Assembly (NCBI GenBank): GCA_032871835.1
Contig: CM065299.1
Location: forward strand, 26,367,074-26,431,073
Reading direction: 5' to 3'
Length of the DNA stretch: 64,000 bases
From: Dipteronia dyeriana
Lineage: Eukaryota; Streptophyta; Magnoliopsida; Sapindales; Sapindaceae
Within the stretch, counting starts at the first letter, position 1, and each line of letters begins with the position of its first letter. The notes below the pieces were generated by a model. It did not search any database, had not been told where the DNA came from, and was given only the letters and a program-made list of their open reading frames with translations. Made by a program: the position numbers and the translations under genes. This document shows, in pieces, positions 9,150-20,453 of the stretch.

Positions 9150-11588
9150 AATCGAGCCATCTTCCCGTTATCATCTTTTTAATGTCGCTCTTGATACATT
9201 AGAATGTGGGGATTTCCAGTTGGTTTCTTGCATTAGAAGATTACTGGGGGAAATCCCTGCTGATGAACCTCCATTTTTAGAATCTGATGTTTCTAGGCTT
9301 CAGCATGATGTCACTTTTAGCCCTGTATCCAGTTCTTCATATAGTTCTGATTCTGACATTTCTGATCACAGGGTACCTCTTCGAAGGATGGGAAATCATC
9401 AAGGCAGAAGTGAAGTCCGTAGGCACAATTCGGGCAAAACTCGAATCAGGGAGCAGATTGTCAACTAGAATGATGTCGAAGAGGCATTCAGGGCGTCTCG
9501 TCTCACTTTCTCTGCTGAACGCCCGAGTGGGTTTGACACCGAGCCGAACGTGGTTGGGCTAGATGAGATAGAGAAGTATCGTGCCCGATTTGATCTACCC
9601 AATTCGGTCACTCTGATTCCAGCGGGTGATAGGACCCGTGGAATCCTCCCCTGGGCATGCTGGCGATCTACGGATCCATACTTTGCTGCGGCATCACTCT
9701 CCCTTTTCAGCCATTTATTGCCTGGTTTCTGGCTGAAGCAGGGATCGCTCCGGCCCAACTGTCCCCGAACAACTACAAGATCTTAATGTGCATGTGGCAC
9801 ATGTACAACCGGATGAACCTGTCACCGCACTCCTTGAATGAAATCAGGTATTTCTTTTCGTTGAGGCAGTCTGGTAAAACAGGAACCTATTTTCTCATGT
9901 CTAATTCGCCAGACTGTTGGGTCCCCGAAGGGACAAAGGTGAATCAGGGAGCTGATATCTCTGACGACCCTAAAAAAAGGGGTTTTGTATGGGGGTTCCT
10001 TACATCCAACAAATTTTGGAAGAACAGTTGGTTCTTCACAAGAGTAAGCCTCGGTTTTGAAGTCACCCTCAGATCATGGGATGCTCGGGCGGTGTTGAGA
10101 GTCCCCCTTTTCTTATGTTCCTCCGAGATGTGGAACAAGAAGAAAATTGATTACAGCGATACTGAGCTGACCAGACTTACTCGGGCAGCAGTTCGCATTT
10201 TGGAAAAGAGGTGCAAGACTTATCTTTTCGTTGAGGCGAAGATGATAGAGTTTGGCTTCTTCAAACCAATTTCGGGCTACCGCAGGTGATGTAAGTGATT
10301 TTGCAACCTCTTTTCATTGTTATTTTGTTTTTTATTCTGACACGGTTCCTTTTTTCTTATAAGTGTACGATATGGACATCATCTGCCATCTCCAGGCGAG
10401 TCGGAAAAAAGCTTCTAGTCAAGGCAATTAAGGCATCACCTCGCCTGAGTCCGATGAGGAAACTGATGCGGTCGAAGAGCAAGTTCCCTAAGATGTCCCT
10501 GAGGACGTTGTTCAACAGACCGCTGGGGAGACTAGTGGTCCGAGTAGCCCAACCGATACTCAACTGCCTGGTGATGGGCAAGGGCAGAGTGAGGGTCCTA
10601 GTGAAGAGCCTGTCGAGCGGTCTGACACCGGTGATGGAGGTAATACCTCTGCGGGACAAGCATTTGTAAATCCTAAATTTTTTGAAGTCTTCCAGAATGA
10701 TACTCAAGAAGATCCCGCAACTGATCTCAGCTTCCACCGTTCTCGGGGTGAGATGCGGAAGACATTCAGCTTTCCAATTCGTCCGCTCAAAGTCCCTTGG
10801 GTGGTCTCATTCATCGACTCTAGTGATGAAGATATTGTGGCTGAGATCCCCCGAGTGTTGATGTTGAAACATCGGTAGATGTAGAGGCTTCAGAGCCGAT
10901 CAGGGATTCCTCTCCCCCTGGGGTCGAAGATCAAGAGGCTGAACCCTCGAGGGTTCCTTCATATCCTTCTCCCCATGATATACTGCGGGAGATGTCCTCT
11001 AGTCGGGCATTCATCGGAGAAGACCGCTGGAGCAGTTTTCGGGATGACTCCCTTACTGAACGTCTTCAAAACATTTTTAACGGTGCATCTTATATAAGTT
11101 ATCCTTAACTTCAATTGCTTTGTTTGTTTGACATTTTTTTTTTTAAAGTCAAACTTCTTTATAGATGGTGGCCGAGTTCGCTGAGCTGGTTCAGGCGCAT
11201 CAACATCAAGTTGATAGAATAAGGCGTCTTGAAGCTCAGCTGAAGGAAAGCGAGGATCAACGTGCTCAGGTCAAAACGGCTTATCAACAAGAGGTTGGTT
11301 CTGCCTAAGTTTTTACCGACCACTGCTTGGCGAAGCTGGTTGAAGCTTAAAGCTTCTTTGGCAGAGGAGAAGGCAACATCAGTTCAAAATTTGTTGTCCT
11401 CTGTCCAAGAATCCATGCTTAAGGCCGAACAAGAAGCGAAGCAGTCCAAGTCGGCGTATGAGCAGAAAATCGAAGATTTGGAACGCCAATCTCTGACAGT
11501 CGAATCCTTGTCCTGAGAAGCCAGGCTGGAACTTGAAGTCCAAGGGGTGGATTATTTTAACTTGAACGCCAATCTTTCTGAATGAACC
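9150..11588 (+). pseudogene. Antisense extra gene of element A: Transposase_28-like domain plus coiled coil, spliced, broken
   Basis: It runs opposite to gag-pol, just inside the 3' LTR. The predicted product opens with a conserved block (GEIPADEPPFLE, near 9246), then a domain at about 9550-10289 resembling the plant 'putative gypsy type transposon' family (LAIYGSILCCGITLPFQP; KIDYSDTELTRL). Acidic/Ser-rich segments follow, then a charged coiled coil (about 11164-11515). Likely introns lie near 10290-10400, after the GTAAGT-containing stretch at 10290, and at about 11093-11163, ending in a T-rich tract plus ATAG. The start codon used by element B is replaced by ATC here. A stop at 9466-9468, a frameshift near 9650 and a stop near 11515 break it. 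The molecular function of this family is unknown. Neighbours: 3' LTR to the left, deletion junction with RT to the right. Confidence 0.75.
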
Positions 11589-12080
11589 TCGAATAAACAC
11601 TTGTTCGGATTTAGCTTCATTTGGTATCTCCTCAAGACATCAAATGTTTCTCGCAGGTCTAAAGTGTGTTTATTTGTCGTGATACTCTTGGTTAGCATGT
11701 CATCAATGTATACTTCCATGTTCCTTCCAATTTGTCGTGCAAAGATTCTGTTAACCATCCTTTGATATGTTGCCCCTGTATTTTTTAGCCCGAAAGGCAT
11801 TACTGTGTAACAGTATAAACCATGATCAGTTGTGAACGCCGTTTTTTCTTCGTCTGTCTTGTTAATCCAGATTTGGCTATATCCCGAGTAAGCGTCCATG
11901 AAACTGAGCAACTCATGGCCTGATGTAGCGTCCACCAATTGATCTATCCTTGGAAGTGGGAAACTATCTTTCGGGCATGACTTGTTCAGATCTGTAAAAT
12001 CTACGCACATCCTCCATTGTCTATTCTTCTTTTGGACGAGGAATACATTAGCTACCCCATTGAGGGCAATTGACCTCTCT
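11552..12080 (-). pseudogene. Reverse transcriptase fragment of element A
   Basis: The frame contains the Ty3-type RT core: CVDFTDLNKSCPKDSFPLP, the GLKNTGATYQR motif and the catalytic YIDDML box. It corresponds to B at 23230-23720. After KCLFEV the similarity to RT stops abruptly and the next bases belong to the antisense gene, so the RT thumb, RNase H and integrase are lost. An extra G near 12056 shifts the frame upstream of the core. Confidence 0.85.
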
Positions 12081-12209
12081 AATCGATCCTACAACGAGTG
12101 GCTTCTCTATTTTCTATTTGATTGCCTGACTTCTCTCGAGATTGAATGATCTTCTCTTTTGTATCACCGGTTTTATATTCTGGTCTACCGTGAGATGGTG
12201 GGATATTAT

Positions 12210-13085
12210 TCAGGCATCTATCCCGACCATGTCTTCATGACTCCAAGCGAACACATCCCTGTATTCTTTGAGTAGATCAATGAGGCTTTGTTTGACTTTT
12301 CTTTCCAGGTTGTCCCCGATCTTGATCTTTTTGTCTGGTTCATCCTCTTTCAAGATGATTTCTTCGACCGGTTCAGTTTTGGATTCATTCGACTCTTCCC
12401 TTGGATCGAATTCGAAGGATAGTGGCTTTTTGTTCTGACTCGGTTGTGTTATGGTGCAAACCTGCTCATCATTCTTGTCTTTGTATACTGACAGGTTAGC
12501 TTTTCGGGCCATCTCTTGGGATTCTTTGACTACTCTGACCTCCTGTTCGGTCGAAAACTTGATCATTATGGCATAGGTGGCTGTTACAGCCTTAGTTTTA
12601 TTTAGGAATGGTTGTCCCAATAATGCATTATATGGCCAATCGTCCAAGTCTACCACCACGAAGTCGAGCAATACAGTTCTTTGGCAAGGTGCCACTCCAA
12701 TCTTAACGGGTAGCTTTACGGTCCCGAGTGGCCCGACCTCGACTCCTCCAAATCCTCTGAGTGGAGTATAGATGGGCTGTAGATCCTTTCTGTCCAACCT
12801 GATTTGATCGTAGATGGCTACATTAAGAATGTCTGCCGAGCTTTCATTTTCTATCAAGATCCTCCTAACTTCTCGGTGACCAATCCAGGCACTTATGACC
12901 AGAGCGTCATTTGGCCGAACATCGATGCCATGTGAGTCTACTTCTGTGAATGTTATTGGGTCCCATCCTTCTTTTACCATTTTCGGGTCTGGCTCCACCG
13001 AGTTTACGTCGAAGTTATGTCTTGCTTCTACTGCTTCCCTAATTTCCTGTGTTCGCTCTCGGTTACTTCTCCCATGGTCCTCCAA
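12210..13085 (-). pseudogene. Aspartic protease and adjoining pol region of element A
   Basis: The open 291-codon frame covers a retropepsin-like region (RRILIENESSADILNVAIYD) and a charged linker up to the RT. The usual D-x-G catalytic triad reads ENE here, whereas element B has DNG at the same place, so this protease is probably dead. It overlaps the end of the zinc-knuckle frame (13353-13063) on the same strand. Confidence 0.75.
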
Positions 13086-14804
13086 AGATCGTATGTATTA
13101 CTTGATTGGCCTCTGGACTGATCCTTTGATTTCGAACAGAGCTGTGATCAGCTCTGATCTCTTTCTTTGCTTCTGATTTCTCATCCCTTTTCAAGATCAC
13201 ATCCTGTAGATGTCCTTCCCAAATAAGGGTTTCTATGTAATCTCTAAGCTGGTAACACTTGGAAGTCTCATGACCGGTTTTCTTGTGGAACCTGCAGTAT
13301 TTGGTTGTATCTCTTCGAGCAAACTGAGATTGTCGGCGTGGCTTTTGTATCATATGCTTTGCTTCTAGAATGACCAGGATTTCCTTCTGCTTTTTCTGAA
13401 GAGGGGTGTAGTTGGTGTATCTGCCTCGGTATTTCTCTATGGTCTGTTCGACATTATGCCCATTTCCCCCGTCCTTGCTGTTTCCTTTGCTGTTTCCTTT
13501 TTACTTTCCCTTTTGGTTCTGCACATTGGACTCGGTGTCCTTTTGTTCAGGTTTTCCTCCATGCATTTAGCATCCTCCAGTGGCTAACTCTTCTTCTTTG
13601 GCTAATGCATAACCTCCTGCCATGTCCATCATATCTGCATATCTGGTCAGACGGGCTCTTCTTAAATCAAAAGATAGCCGTCTATTCTGCGGGTTGTTGA
13701 TGAATGCAACAATTATTGCTTTATCATTTGCACTGCCAATTTCTGACACTGCTTGGCCGAATCTCCCTAGGTATTTCTTCAGTGACTCATCTTTCCATTT
13801 TTTATTTGAGAAAGGTAAACCACTGACTTTTTCCTATGAACATTGCTCAGAAATTGCCTTGAGAAGCTCCTGCTCAGTTCACTGAAACTTCTGATGCTTG
13901 CTGGAGGCAATCTCCCAAACCATCTTGAACTCGTGTCTCCTAGAGTTTATGGAAAATTGAGACACAGTAAGGGATCACTGTGGGCATACTGAGTCATGAC
14001 ACTTTTGTAGCGTCTAACGTGCTCTTTAGGGTCTGTGTCTTTCTTGAACTGCTCCACGTGCGGCATTCTGAACCTTTCTGGGAATGGGGTTCGCAAGATT
14101 TCCCTAGTGAAAAAGCTGTCAGAATCACCGTCATATATATCGTTGTACCCATAACGTCTGGCCAGTGCGTCCATTTGACGCCTTTTGTTCTCGATTTCTC
14201 GAGTTAGGCTCTGGATTACGACATCTCTGTCCCCCACCTGACTTCCCCGATGGTTGAACCGCTGGATGATTGTCATTCCTCTTTCTGGCTCTTTATTTTG
14301 TTACCAGGTTTCTCCTATGATTCCGTGATGATGCTTGCGATGGTGCAGATAGCTATCTTCTGATGACGACCGATCCATGTGCCGGTCATGTTTGCGGTGT
14401 CTAGCACAGGCTGTCTGATCCTGGTTTTGCTTCTGGCGTGGTCGTTCCTCTTCAGGTGTTTCACGTCCAGCCTGATTGATTGGAGTAGGGTTCCTTCCGA
14501 CTTCTGGTGTATTTATTTCTGGCCCTACTACAACCGAACGAAGCCTCACAGGTGGGAGGTTAGGGGTTTGTGTTTCTGTAGCCAGTAGATCAACCCATTC
14601 CTTTGCTGCATCTGCCACCAATTGTTGCAACGCCTCTCGGAAGCGTTGAGTCAGGTCTCTGCTGGTCGGAGGAACTTGCTGGATCCCCGCTAAGAATGTA
14701 GGTTGGTTCTCTGTTGTTGCAGCGAGATCCCGCGAGGTACTGCCAACATGGAAGTTATCCCGAGATTTTTGGACATCCCCAAAACTGTTTCTGCTCCCTG
14801 CCAT
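13063..14804 (-). pseudogene. gag of element A (capsid region and zinc-knuckle-like motif), fragmented
   Basis: Four successive minus-strand frames (14804-14301, 14276-13947, 13749-13567, 13353-13063) correspond block by block to the gag of element B. The ATG at 14804 lies 48 bases downstream of the 5' LTR. The last block has a Cys-His motif (CRFHKKTGHETSKC) placed as the Tat gag-pol junction motif usually is. Stops and frameshifts separate the blocks. Confidence 0.82.
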
Positions 14805-14837
14805 CGCTTTTGGTTAACTCAGAGGTTCATCACCCCT

Positions 14838-14852
14838 CATTATAGCGCCAAT
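14838..14852 (-). other. Primer binding site of element A
   Basis: On the minus strand the bases just inside the 5' LTR read attggcgctataatg. The same attggcgcta core follows the 5' LTR of element B. The tRNA used is not assigned. Confidence 0.6.
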
Positions 14853-15748
14853 TGTTGACGTTGATTTCTGGATTGTATCAAAAAAGCCAACAAGGATTGG
14901 ATTTCGACTGTAATTTCAAAGAGAAGGAGAAGGAGAAGGAGAAGGAGAAAGTAATTAAGACGCGAGTTTTTTACGTGGTAAAACTTCGATGACCGGAGAA
15001 ACGTCCACGAGTGGTTGAATGATCAACCAAGACAAATTCCACTATGAAATTATAATATTACAAGCTCTCGATCTCTCTTTTTTCTCTCTGTATTTTTTGT
15101 TAATGAATGCTTGAATTCTCTTTTGGTTAGATTACGTGTCTATTTATATGTTTATAGAACCCTAATCTGCTTTGTACAAGTAATAGAAGGTCTTTGTATT
15201 TAATTACAATTATTTACTTGCTTGAAGCTGATTGTTTTCTTTCCTGTTTCGGAGTCTTGTATTGAGATCGAATGAGACTCTAGTAATGTAGTCCAATTAG
15301 GACTTATTTCCTTATAAGAGCAGTCTTTTTGAAAAAATAAAGTTGCTGCCTGATTGAGAACCTTTCCTGTTTAATATTCTGTTCTTATTGGGATTTTTTT
15401 TTGATATGGATATCTGTGTGTATCTTAATGACTTGGTCCACGTGGGCTATACACTGGGCTTCTATTCAGTTTTCTTCATGTTTGTCCCAAATAAGGACAA
15501 TATCCACGGTCCCGAGTAACGTTATTTGACCTGAGTAGAAATGCCAGCCCCGAGTGTCATTGACTGATTCCGAGTAGTATATAACGTTGATTGACCCTGT
15601 AGGTTTTATTCAACATCTGCTTACTCGGGTTGATTCCTCTTCGGTTATATCTTTATAGGATATTTTTTGAATGCCTATTCGGATGTCCACCTGACAATTT
15701 GTCCTCTTTGTTGATGACGTGTACGTATGATAAAATTCACATATGACA
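14853..15748 (-). repeat. 5' LTR of element A
   Basis: This partner of the left LTR has the same termini. Near 14925-14950 it carries an expanded run of gagaag units that is shorter in the left LTR, which explains part of the 12-base length difference. Confidence 0.92.
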
Positions 15749-15753
15749 TTAGG

Positions 15754-17179
15754 TAATTTACTATTTTTGAATTTTCTTTTTAAAAAATATGCTGTTTTCG
15801 AATTATTGGTACATTATAGTAGCATAATTGATGCTATTAATAGGCAACAGCTAAAGGAAAACTTACGTCAAAGACTGGGAGTCTGGGACAGGAGGGAATG
15901 CTATACATGCAATTATGATTTATGCATGATGTTTTTGTTTTTCACTTGCCCAATTATTATCCTTAATGTGGGAGATTTTTTTTTAACTAACTATTTCACT
16001 CTCACTAACCAACATGGTTTGATTAATCTTTTGATTTGAACTACTTCCTCCTTTGAGTTCAATTTCAATACCAAAGTTATTTTTGAAGCCTCCAACTACC
16101 AAAGTTCAAATCATGGTATTATAAATATATTAAAGTCTTTATCTATTAAATTGTAAAGTGTTGGGAGACTTCTCCCAATTCACTAAGAAAACAACAGTTA
16201 TGAGTGGAAAATACATAGCAAATTTTTGTAATTAGACCATACGGAAAATTTGAAGGGCAAAGAAAATGAAAGATTTTGAGGCATTGAATAGGGTTGGGAA
16301 GGATGATTAATTTCATGATCTCTCTAGATGTTATTTCATTACAATCGTTTTTGCAAAGCAAAACAAATTTGATCACTATACATTGCCAAAGTTTGTGCAC
16401 ACATTTAAGGCTTTGAGCTGAGCCGGTATAGAACGGCCAATAGGAAAATGTAAAATTGGTTTCAGCTTAATATTGAATAGATAAACTACATATGTTTAAT
16501 AGTACAATTTTTTTAAATTGAAATCTGACATTCATAGAAAAGGTCTGTCACTACGGTCTATAGACACGTCACACGACCCAAACATCTACTCATGAGGTAG
16601 GAGATATCTATTTGCACCCCACTTAAGCTAAATAGATAATGTGCATTATAAGTTACTTTACATACATGAAGACAATGTTGTTAAATCCAGAGTTTGTATT
16701 TAATTAGAAAAGTAATTTGATTATTAATTTCCATGTTTTAAGAAACTACAGTATATGCAATTTAGGCTGCATAGGTCCCTCCACCAACTTAAAAGGGCAG
16801 CCTAAATTCTGAAACTTCTTACTCAAAGGCCCAGAGCTAGATATATAGAGTGCTAATTCTTTGGTCCACCTAAGGTTTTTTTGCAAATGACTGATTTGAG
16901 AAATAGGCACAACAAGGAGAGTTTTATATAAATATTTTAACTTGTGAATATTGCTTACGAGTCATTACTTAGTCATTTGTTCGAGCAACAATGGCCAGAG
17001 AAACGGTTCAATTTTGTTTATTCCGGTAATGCAATGGTAAGTAGTATGTATGTCACTCCTACGATATTTAATTAGCATGTGTATTCCTGTTTTGGTCTCT
17101 TCCGTCACATCCCGAATTTATTGTAATAATAATTGTAATAGTTTAAAAAAACATGGAAACCGGCATATACAGAGACTAA
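15754..17179. other. Intergenic DNA downstream of the P450 gene
   Basis: No gene is recognised in this 1.4-kb AT-rich stretch. Frames of up to 98 codons exist but show no family motifs and begin at or inside the LTR boundary. The P450 3' untranslated region would extend into the right end, below 17180. Confidence 0.5.
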
Positions 17180-19248
17180 CTAAGCACCATACACGGAAGC
17201 AGAAAACCGTGGAGAGAGGAGGACATGAAGTGGAGAGATTTTGTTTATAATCAACCCCATTCCCTCTCTCATGTCAACAGTCTCATCAAACGGGGTTTCA
17301 AGATCAAACGCATGAAGCAAAGAAGCAAGGGTGAGTTGAGCAACTTGAAGTCCAAACGACACTCCAGGGCACATTCTTCTCCCACCACTGAACGGCATAT
17401 ATTCAAAATTATGTCCCCTCACATGGAAATCCTTGTGGGTCGTCAGAAATCTTTCAGGCCGAAACTCGCAAGGTTCAGACCAAACACTCGGATCACGATG
17501 AATCTTCCAAAGATTGACAAGCAGACGTGTTCCTTTCGGGACATGGTAGCCACTTATGGTGCAGTCCTCATTGGATTCGTGTGGGACAGAGAGTGGTGCA
17601 GCCGGATACAGACGCATTGCTTCCTTAAGGATGGCTTGGAGGTAGACTAGATTTTTGAGGTCCGATTCCTTCACTTGCCTTTTTGAACCGACATGGATAT
17701 CTAGTTCATTTTGTGCCTTCTTTAGAACATTGCTATGGTTGAGAAGTAAAGAGAGTGCCCATGTCAACGTAACGGAAGTGGTATCTGTGGCCCCTAAGAT
17801 TAGATTCTGAAAAAAAAAAAGCCAACTTCATCAAAATTTGGAAGGGTATGAGGCCATGACAAAAAATTTAAAAGAAAAATATAAATATCAAAATATTTAG
17901 TGTAAAAATTAGATTATTAAAGATTGGAGAAGTGAATAGAAAGGACCGAGATCTTTCTTATGTTCTTTGTACTGAATTCAAACTACTAAAATGTCACTAT
18001 ATCTATTAAAGTTAGCTGAATGATCGGTAAGTATTTTGATCCTCTACCGATCTGATATTTTTTCTGATTTTTTTAAAACATGTGATTGGTTGTTGGTAAA
18101 GTGGTTGTCGAAACCAATCACATTTTGTCCACACATTCATTGCAATGCTTATATATCTTGAGATTAAATGAGGTCAGAAAAAAGATCAGATTAGTTGAGG
18201 ATTCAAATTCGATCGGTAAAGGAGATGATCGATCTTCTAACAGAAAGTTATATTAGAAGACAAATTTGGTTAAAAGAGACGTACGTACCAAGCAAGTGGC
18301 TCTGATAATGGTATCAGCATCATGATCAGGAAACTGTTTTGCAAAGTTGGGCAGTATAGACAACATCACGTCCATGAAGTCTTCTTCTTCTCCTTTCACC
18401 ACTCTCTTCCTCTTGTGCTCTTCCAACCATTCTTGAACAACAATGTCCAACTCTTTGGTTGTCTTCTTCATTAATTTCTCTGCGCCTCCTATATCAAACC
18501 ACCTCAAAAATGGTAGCGCATCGGACACCAAAAACAAACCACCCCATTCAAAATACTTCTTTAATTCTTCTTTCCATCCAGTACCCCCCTCGTGACCCTC
18601 CTGTGAAGTACTCCACCGCTTTCCGATGATTATTCTCAGAATCACGTTAAGGGTTCTGTCCTCAAACCATCTCTTCATCTCCACAGACACTTTATTAGTT
18701 GGACTTATTTTGTTGTATAACTCTTTCAAGGAAGTCTCCAACTCGGTTTCTCGAACATGTTTGAGCTTCTCAAGCCGGTTGTTTGAGAGAAGCTCGAGTT
18801 TTGCTATCTTGCGACACTGGCGCCAATAAGGGCCGTACTAGCTTAACCCAAACATTGAGAAATTGTAGCTTAAAATCTCAGTGGAAAGAGTTTTGGGACG
18901 GTTGGCGAAGACCTTGTCATTGGTGCCACTCAAACACTCTTTAGCATTCTCCCAATTATTCACTACTAAAGTTTGATGGACACCCATCTGGATAGTAAAG
19001 ATCGGTCCGTACTTGTCAGCCATTTTCGCGAAGACTCTGTGAGCCGGTTCTGGCCCTCCTAAGTGGTGTAGATGGCCAATAATAGGCCATGCTCCCCCGG
19101 TTTCCGGTGCTGTTATTCTCTTCTTGCACCGGTTTATGATCATGATCACAACCTTTTTTGATATCAATGAAAAGGAGAAGAGAAAGATTGCAAAGGTGGA
19201 AAGTGCAGCCAGAACATGTAGTGTTTGTGAAGAAAGAAGAAATTCCAT
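17180..19248 (-). pseudogene. CYP82-type cytochrome P450, two exons, single premature amber codon
   Basis: Exon 1 is 19248-18289 and exon 2 is 17806-17180. The phase-0 intron of 482 bases has GTACGT at its start and a T-rich tract plus CAG at its end. Together they make 528 codons, the usual CYP82 length. Visible parts: an N-terminal membrane anchor (about residues 10-32), a Pro/Gly hinge (GGAWPIIGHLHHLGG), the I-helix GATDTT (325-330), ExxR as EAMR (382-385), RPERF, and the haem loop FSGGRRMCPG with the ligand Cys466. Such enzymes are ER-bound monooxygenases, and CYP82 members act in alkaloid, terpenoid and phenolic metabolism. Codon 137 (18840-18838) is TAG, just before YGPYWR. Everything after it remains in frame, so this is a very recent pseudogene, a null allele or a sequence error. 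The substrate is unknown. Confidence 0.9.
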
Positions 19249-19283
19249 TTCTAAGTACGTAGTGGGGATAATTTTAGATATGG

Positions 19284-19322
19284 TTATATAGGCTATGCTG
19301 CTATATATGCAAATATATATAC
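19284..19322 (-). promoter_or_regulatory. Candidate TATA cluster of the P450 gene
   Basis: Several TATATA runs lie 36-74 bases upstream of the ATG on the minus strand. The LTR of element B begins only 317 bases upstream of the ATG, so the promoter is either very short or includes LTR sequence. Confidence 0.3.
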
Positions 19323-19564
19323 ATTCAAGATTATGTAATAAATATATTCTTATAAATTAAAAGAATGAATTGTAGCTTGAACATGTGGTTGCTATGAATG
19401 AGAAAGTCCATTTCTATATGTAGCGGGGTCAGTTTAAATCTGTGCTATACAAGGTTGTTTGTTTTGAAAATAAAAAATGTAAAAAATTCTGGTTTTTCAT
19501 ATGATTTCAAATTACTAGAATGCATTTAAAATATTTTATTTTAAGACAATCATTCCAATAATAG

Positions 19565-20404
19565 GGTCATATGTAAATTTTATCAGATGTATACGTCATT
19601 GACAAGACAGATAAGATTGCCAGATAGACATCCGAATAAACATTCAGAAAATATCCCTCAAGATATCACCAAAGAATAGAAACCCGAGTAACTATAAATG
19701 CAAGTATTGAACAAGACCTACTCGTGATCAGCTGACGTCATGTTCTACTCGGGGATCAGCTGACGTCATGTTCTACTCGAGACAAATATGAAGAAATCCA
19801 AATAAAGAAGTCCAGTACATAACTCGCATACGAACCAAGAGTCATTAAAATATGTAAAAATATCCACGTCGAAGAAGAATTCCAAGAAGGATAGAATACC
19901 AAACATGAAAAAGATTCCAAATCAAGTAACAATTTTATTACTTCAAGAAGACTACACATTTGTAAAGAAATAAGTCCTAAATGGACTATATTACTAGAGT
20001 CCCATTCGATCTCCATACAAATCTCCGAAATAGGAAAGAAGATAAAGACTACTCCAACAAGTAACCAATTGTAATTAAATACAAAAATCTTTCATTACTT
20101 GTACAAAAAGGATTATGGTTATATATATATATAAATATACCCATAATCTCGTCATAAGAAGATATAGAAGAGTACAGAGAGAAAAAAGAGAGATCGAGAG
20201 TTGTAAATATTTATTTCAATAGTGGATTTTGGCTCGGTTGTTTGTTCAACCACCCGTGGACGTTTCTCCGATCACCAGAGTTTTACCATGTAAAACTTGT
20301 GTCTAACTAGTTTCAAATTGAATTCTCCTTCTCTTTCTCTTTGAGGTCACGATTAAAATCCAATCATATTGACTTTCTCACACATCGAGGAATTGACGTC
20401 AACA
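19565..20404 (+). repeat. 5' LTR of element B
   Basis: It starts GGTCATATG (TGTCATATG in its partner) and ends TTGACGTCAACA. It contains a duplicated block of about 28 bases, each copy with the palindrome TGACGTCA (19733-19740 and 19761-19768), a third TGACGTCA at the very end, and a long TATATATA run near 20120-20137 as the likely TATA box. Confidence 0.93.
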
Positions 20405-20420
20405 ATTGGCGCTAGAAGGA
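20405..20420 (+). other. Primer binding site of element B
   Basis: The bases attggcgctagaagg directly follow the LTR. The core is shared with element A. The gag ATG is 34 bases downstream. Confidence 0.6.
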
Positions 20421-20453
20421 GGGGGTGTCGAACCTCCGATTTGATTAAAAGTA

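Larger units (their letters stand above)
7769..15748 (-). mobile_element. Ty3/gypsy LTR retrotransposon A (Tat-like), internally deleted, minus orientation
   Basis: Two LTRs of 884 and 896 bases flank a 6.2-kb interior, and the whole is bounded by the exact 5-bp duplication ttagg (7764-7768 and 15749-15753). On the minus strand the order is 5' LTR, primer binding site, gag, protease, RT, then a junction directly into the tail of an antisense gene, then the 3' LTR. Comparison with element B shows that the RT end, both RNase H domains, integrase and the pol-to-antisense-gene spacer are missing. Many stops and frameshifts make it non-autonomous. It belongs to the same family as element B, judged by LTR ends, gag, protease, RT and antisense gene. 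Confidence 0.92.

Noticed and set aside
15743..16039. 98-codon plus-strand frame beside element A
   Set aside because: It starts inside the LTR end, has no recognisable motif and lies in AT-rich DNA, so chance is the simplest explanation.
17225..17650. 141-codon plus-strand frame opposite the P450
   Set aside because: It is antisense to P450 exon 2, whose motifs and codon structure clearly mark the minus strand as coding.
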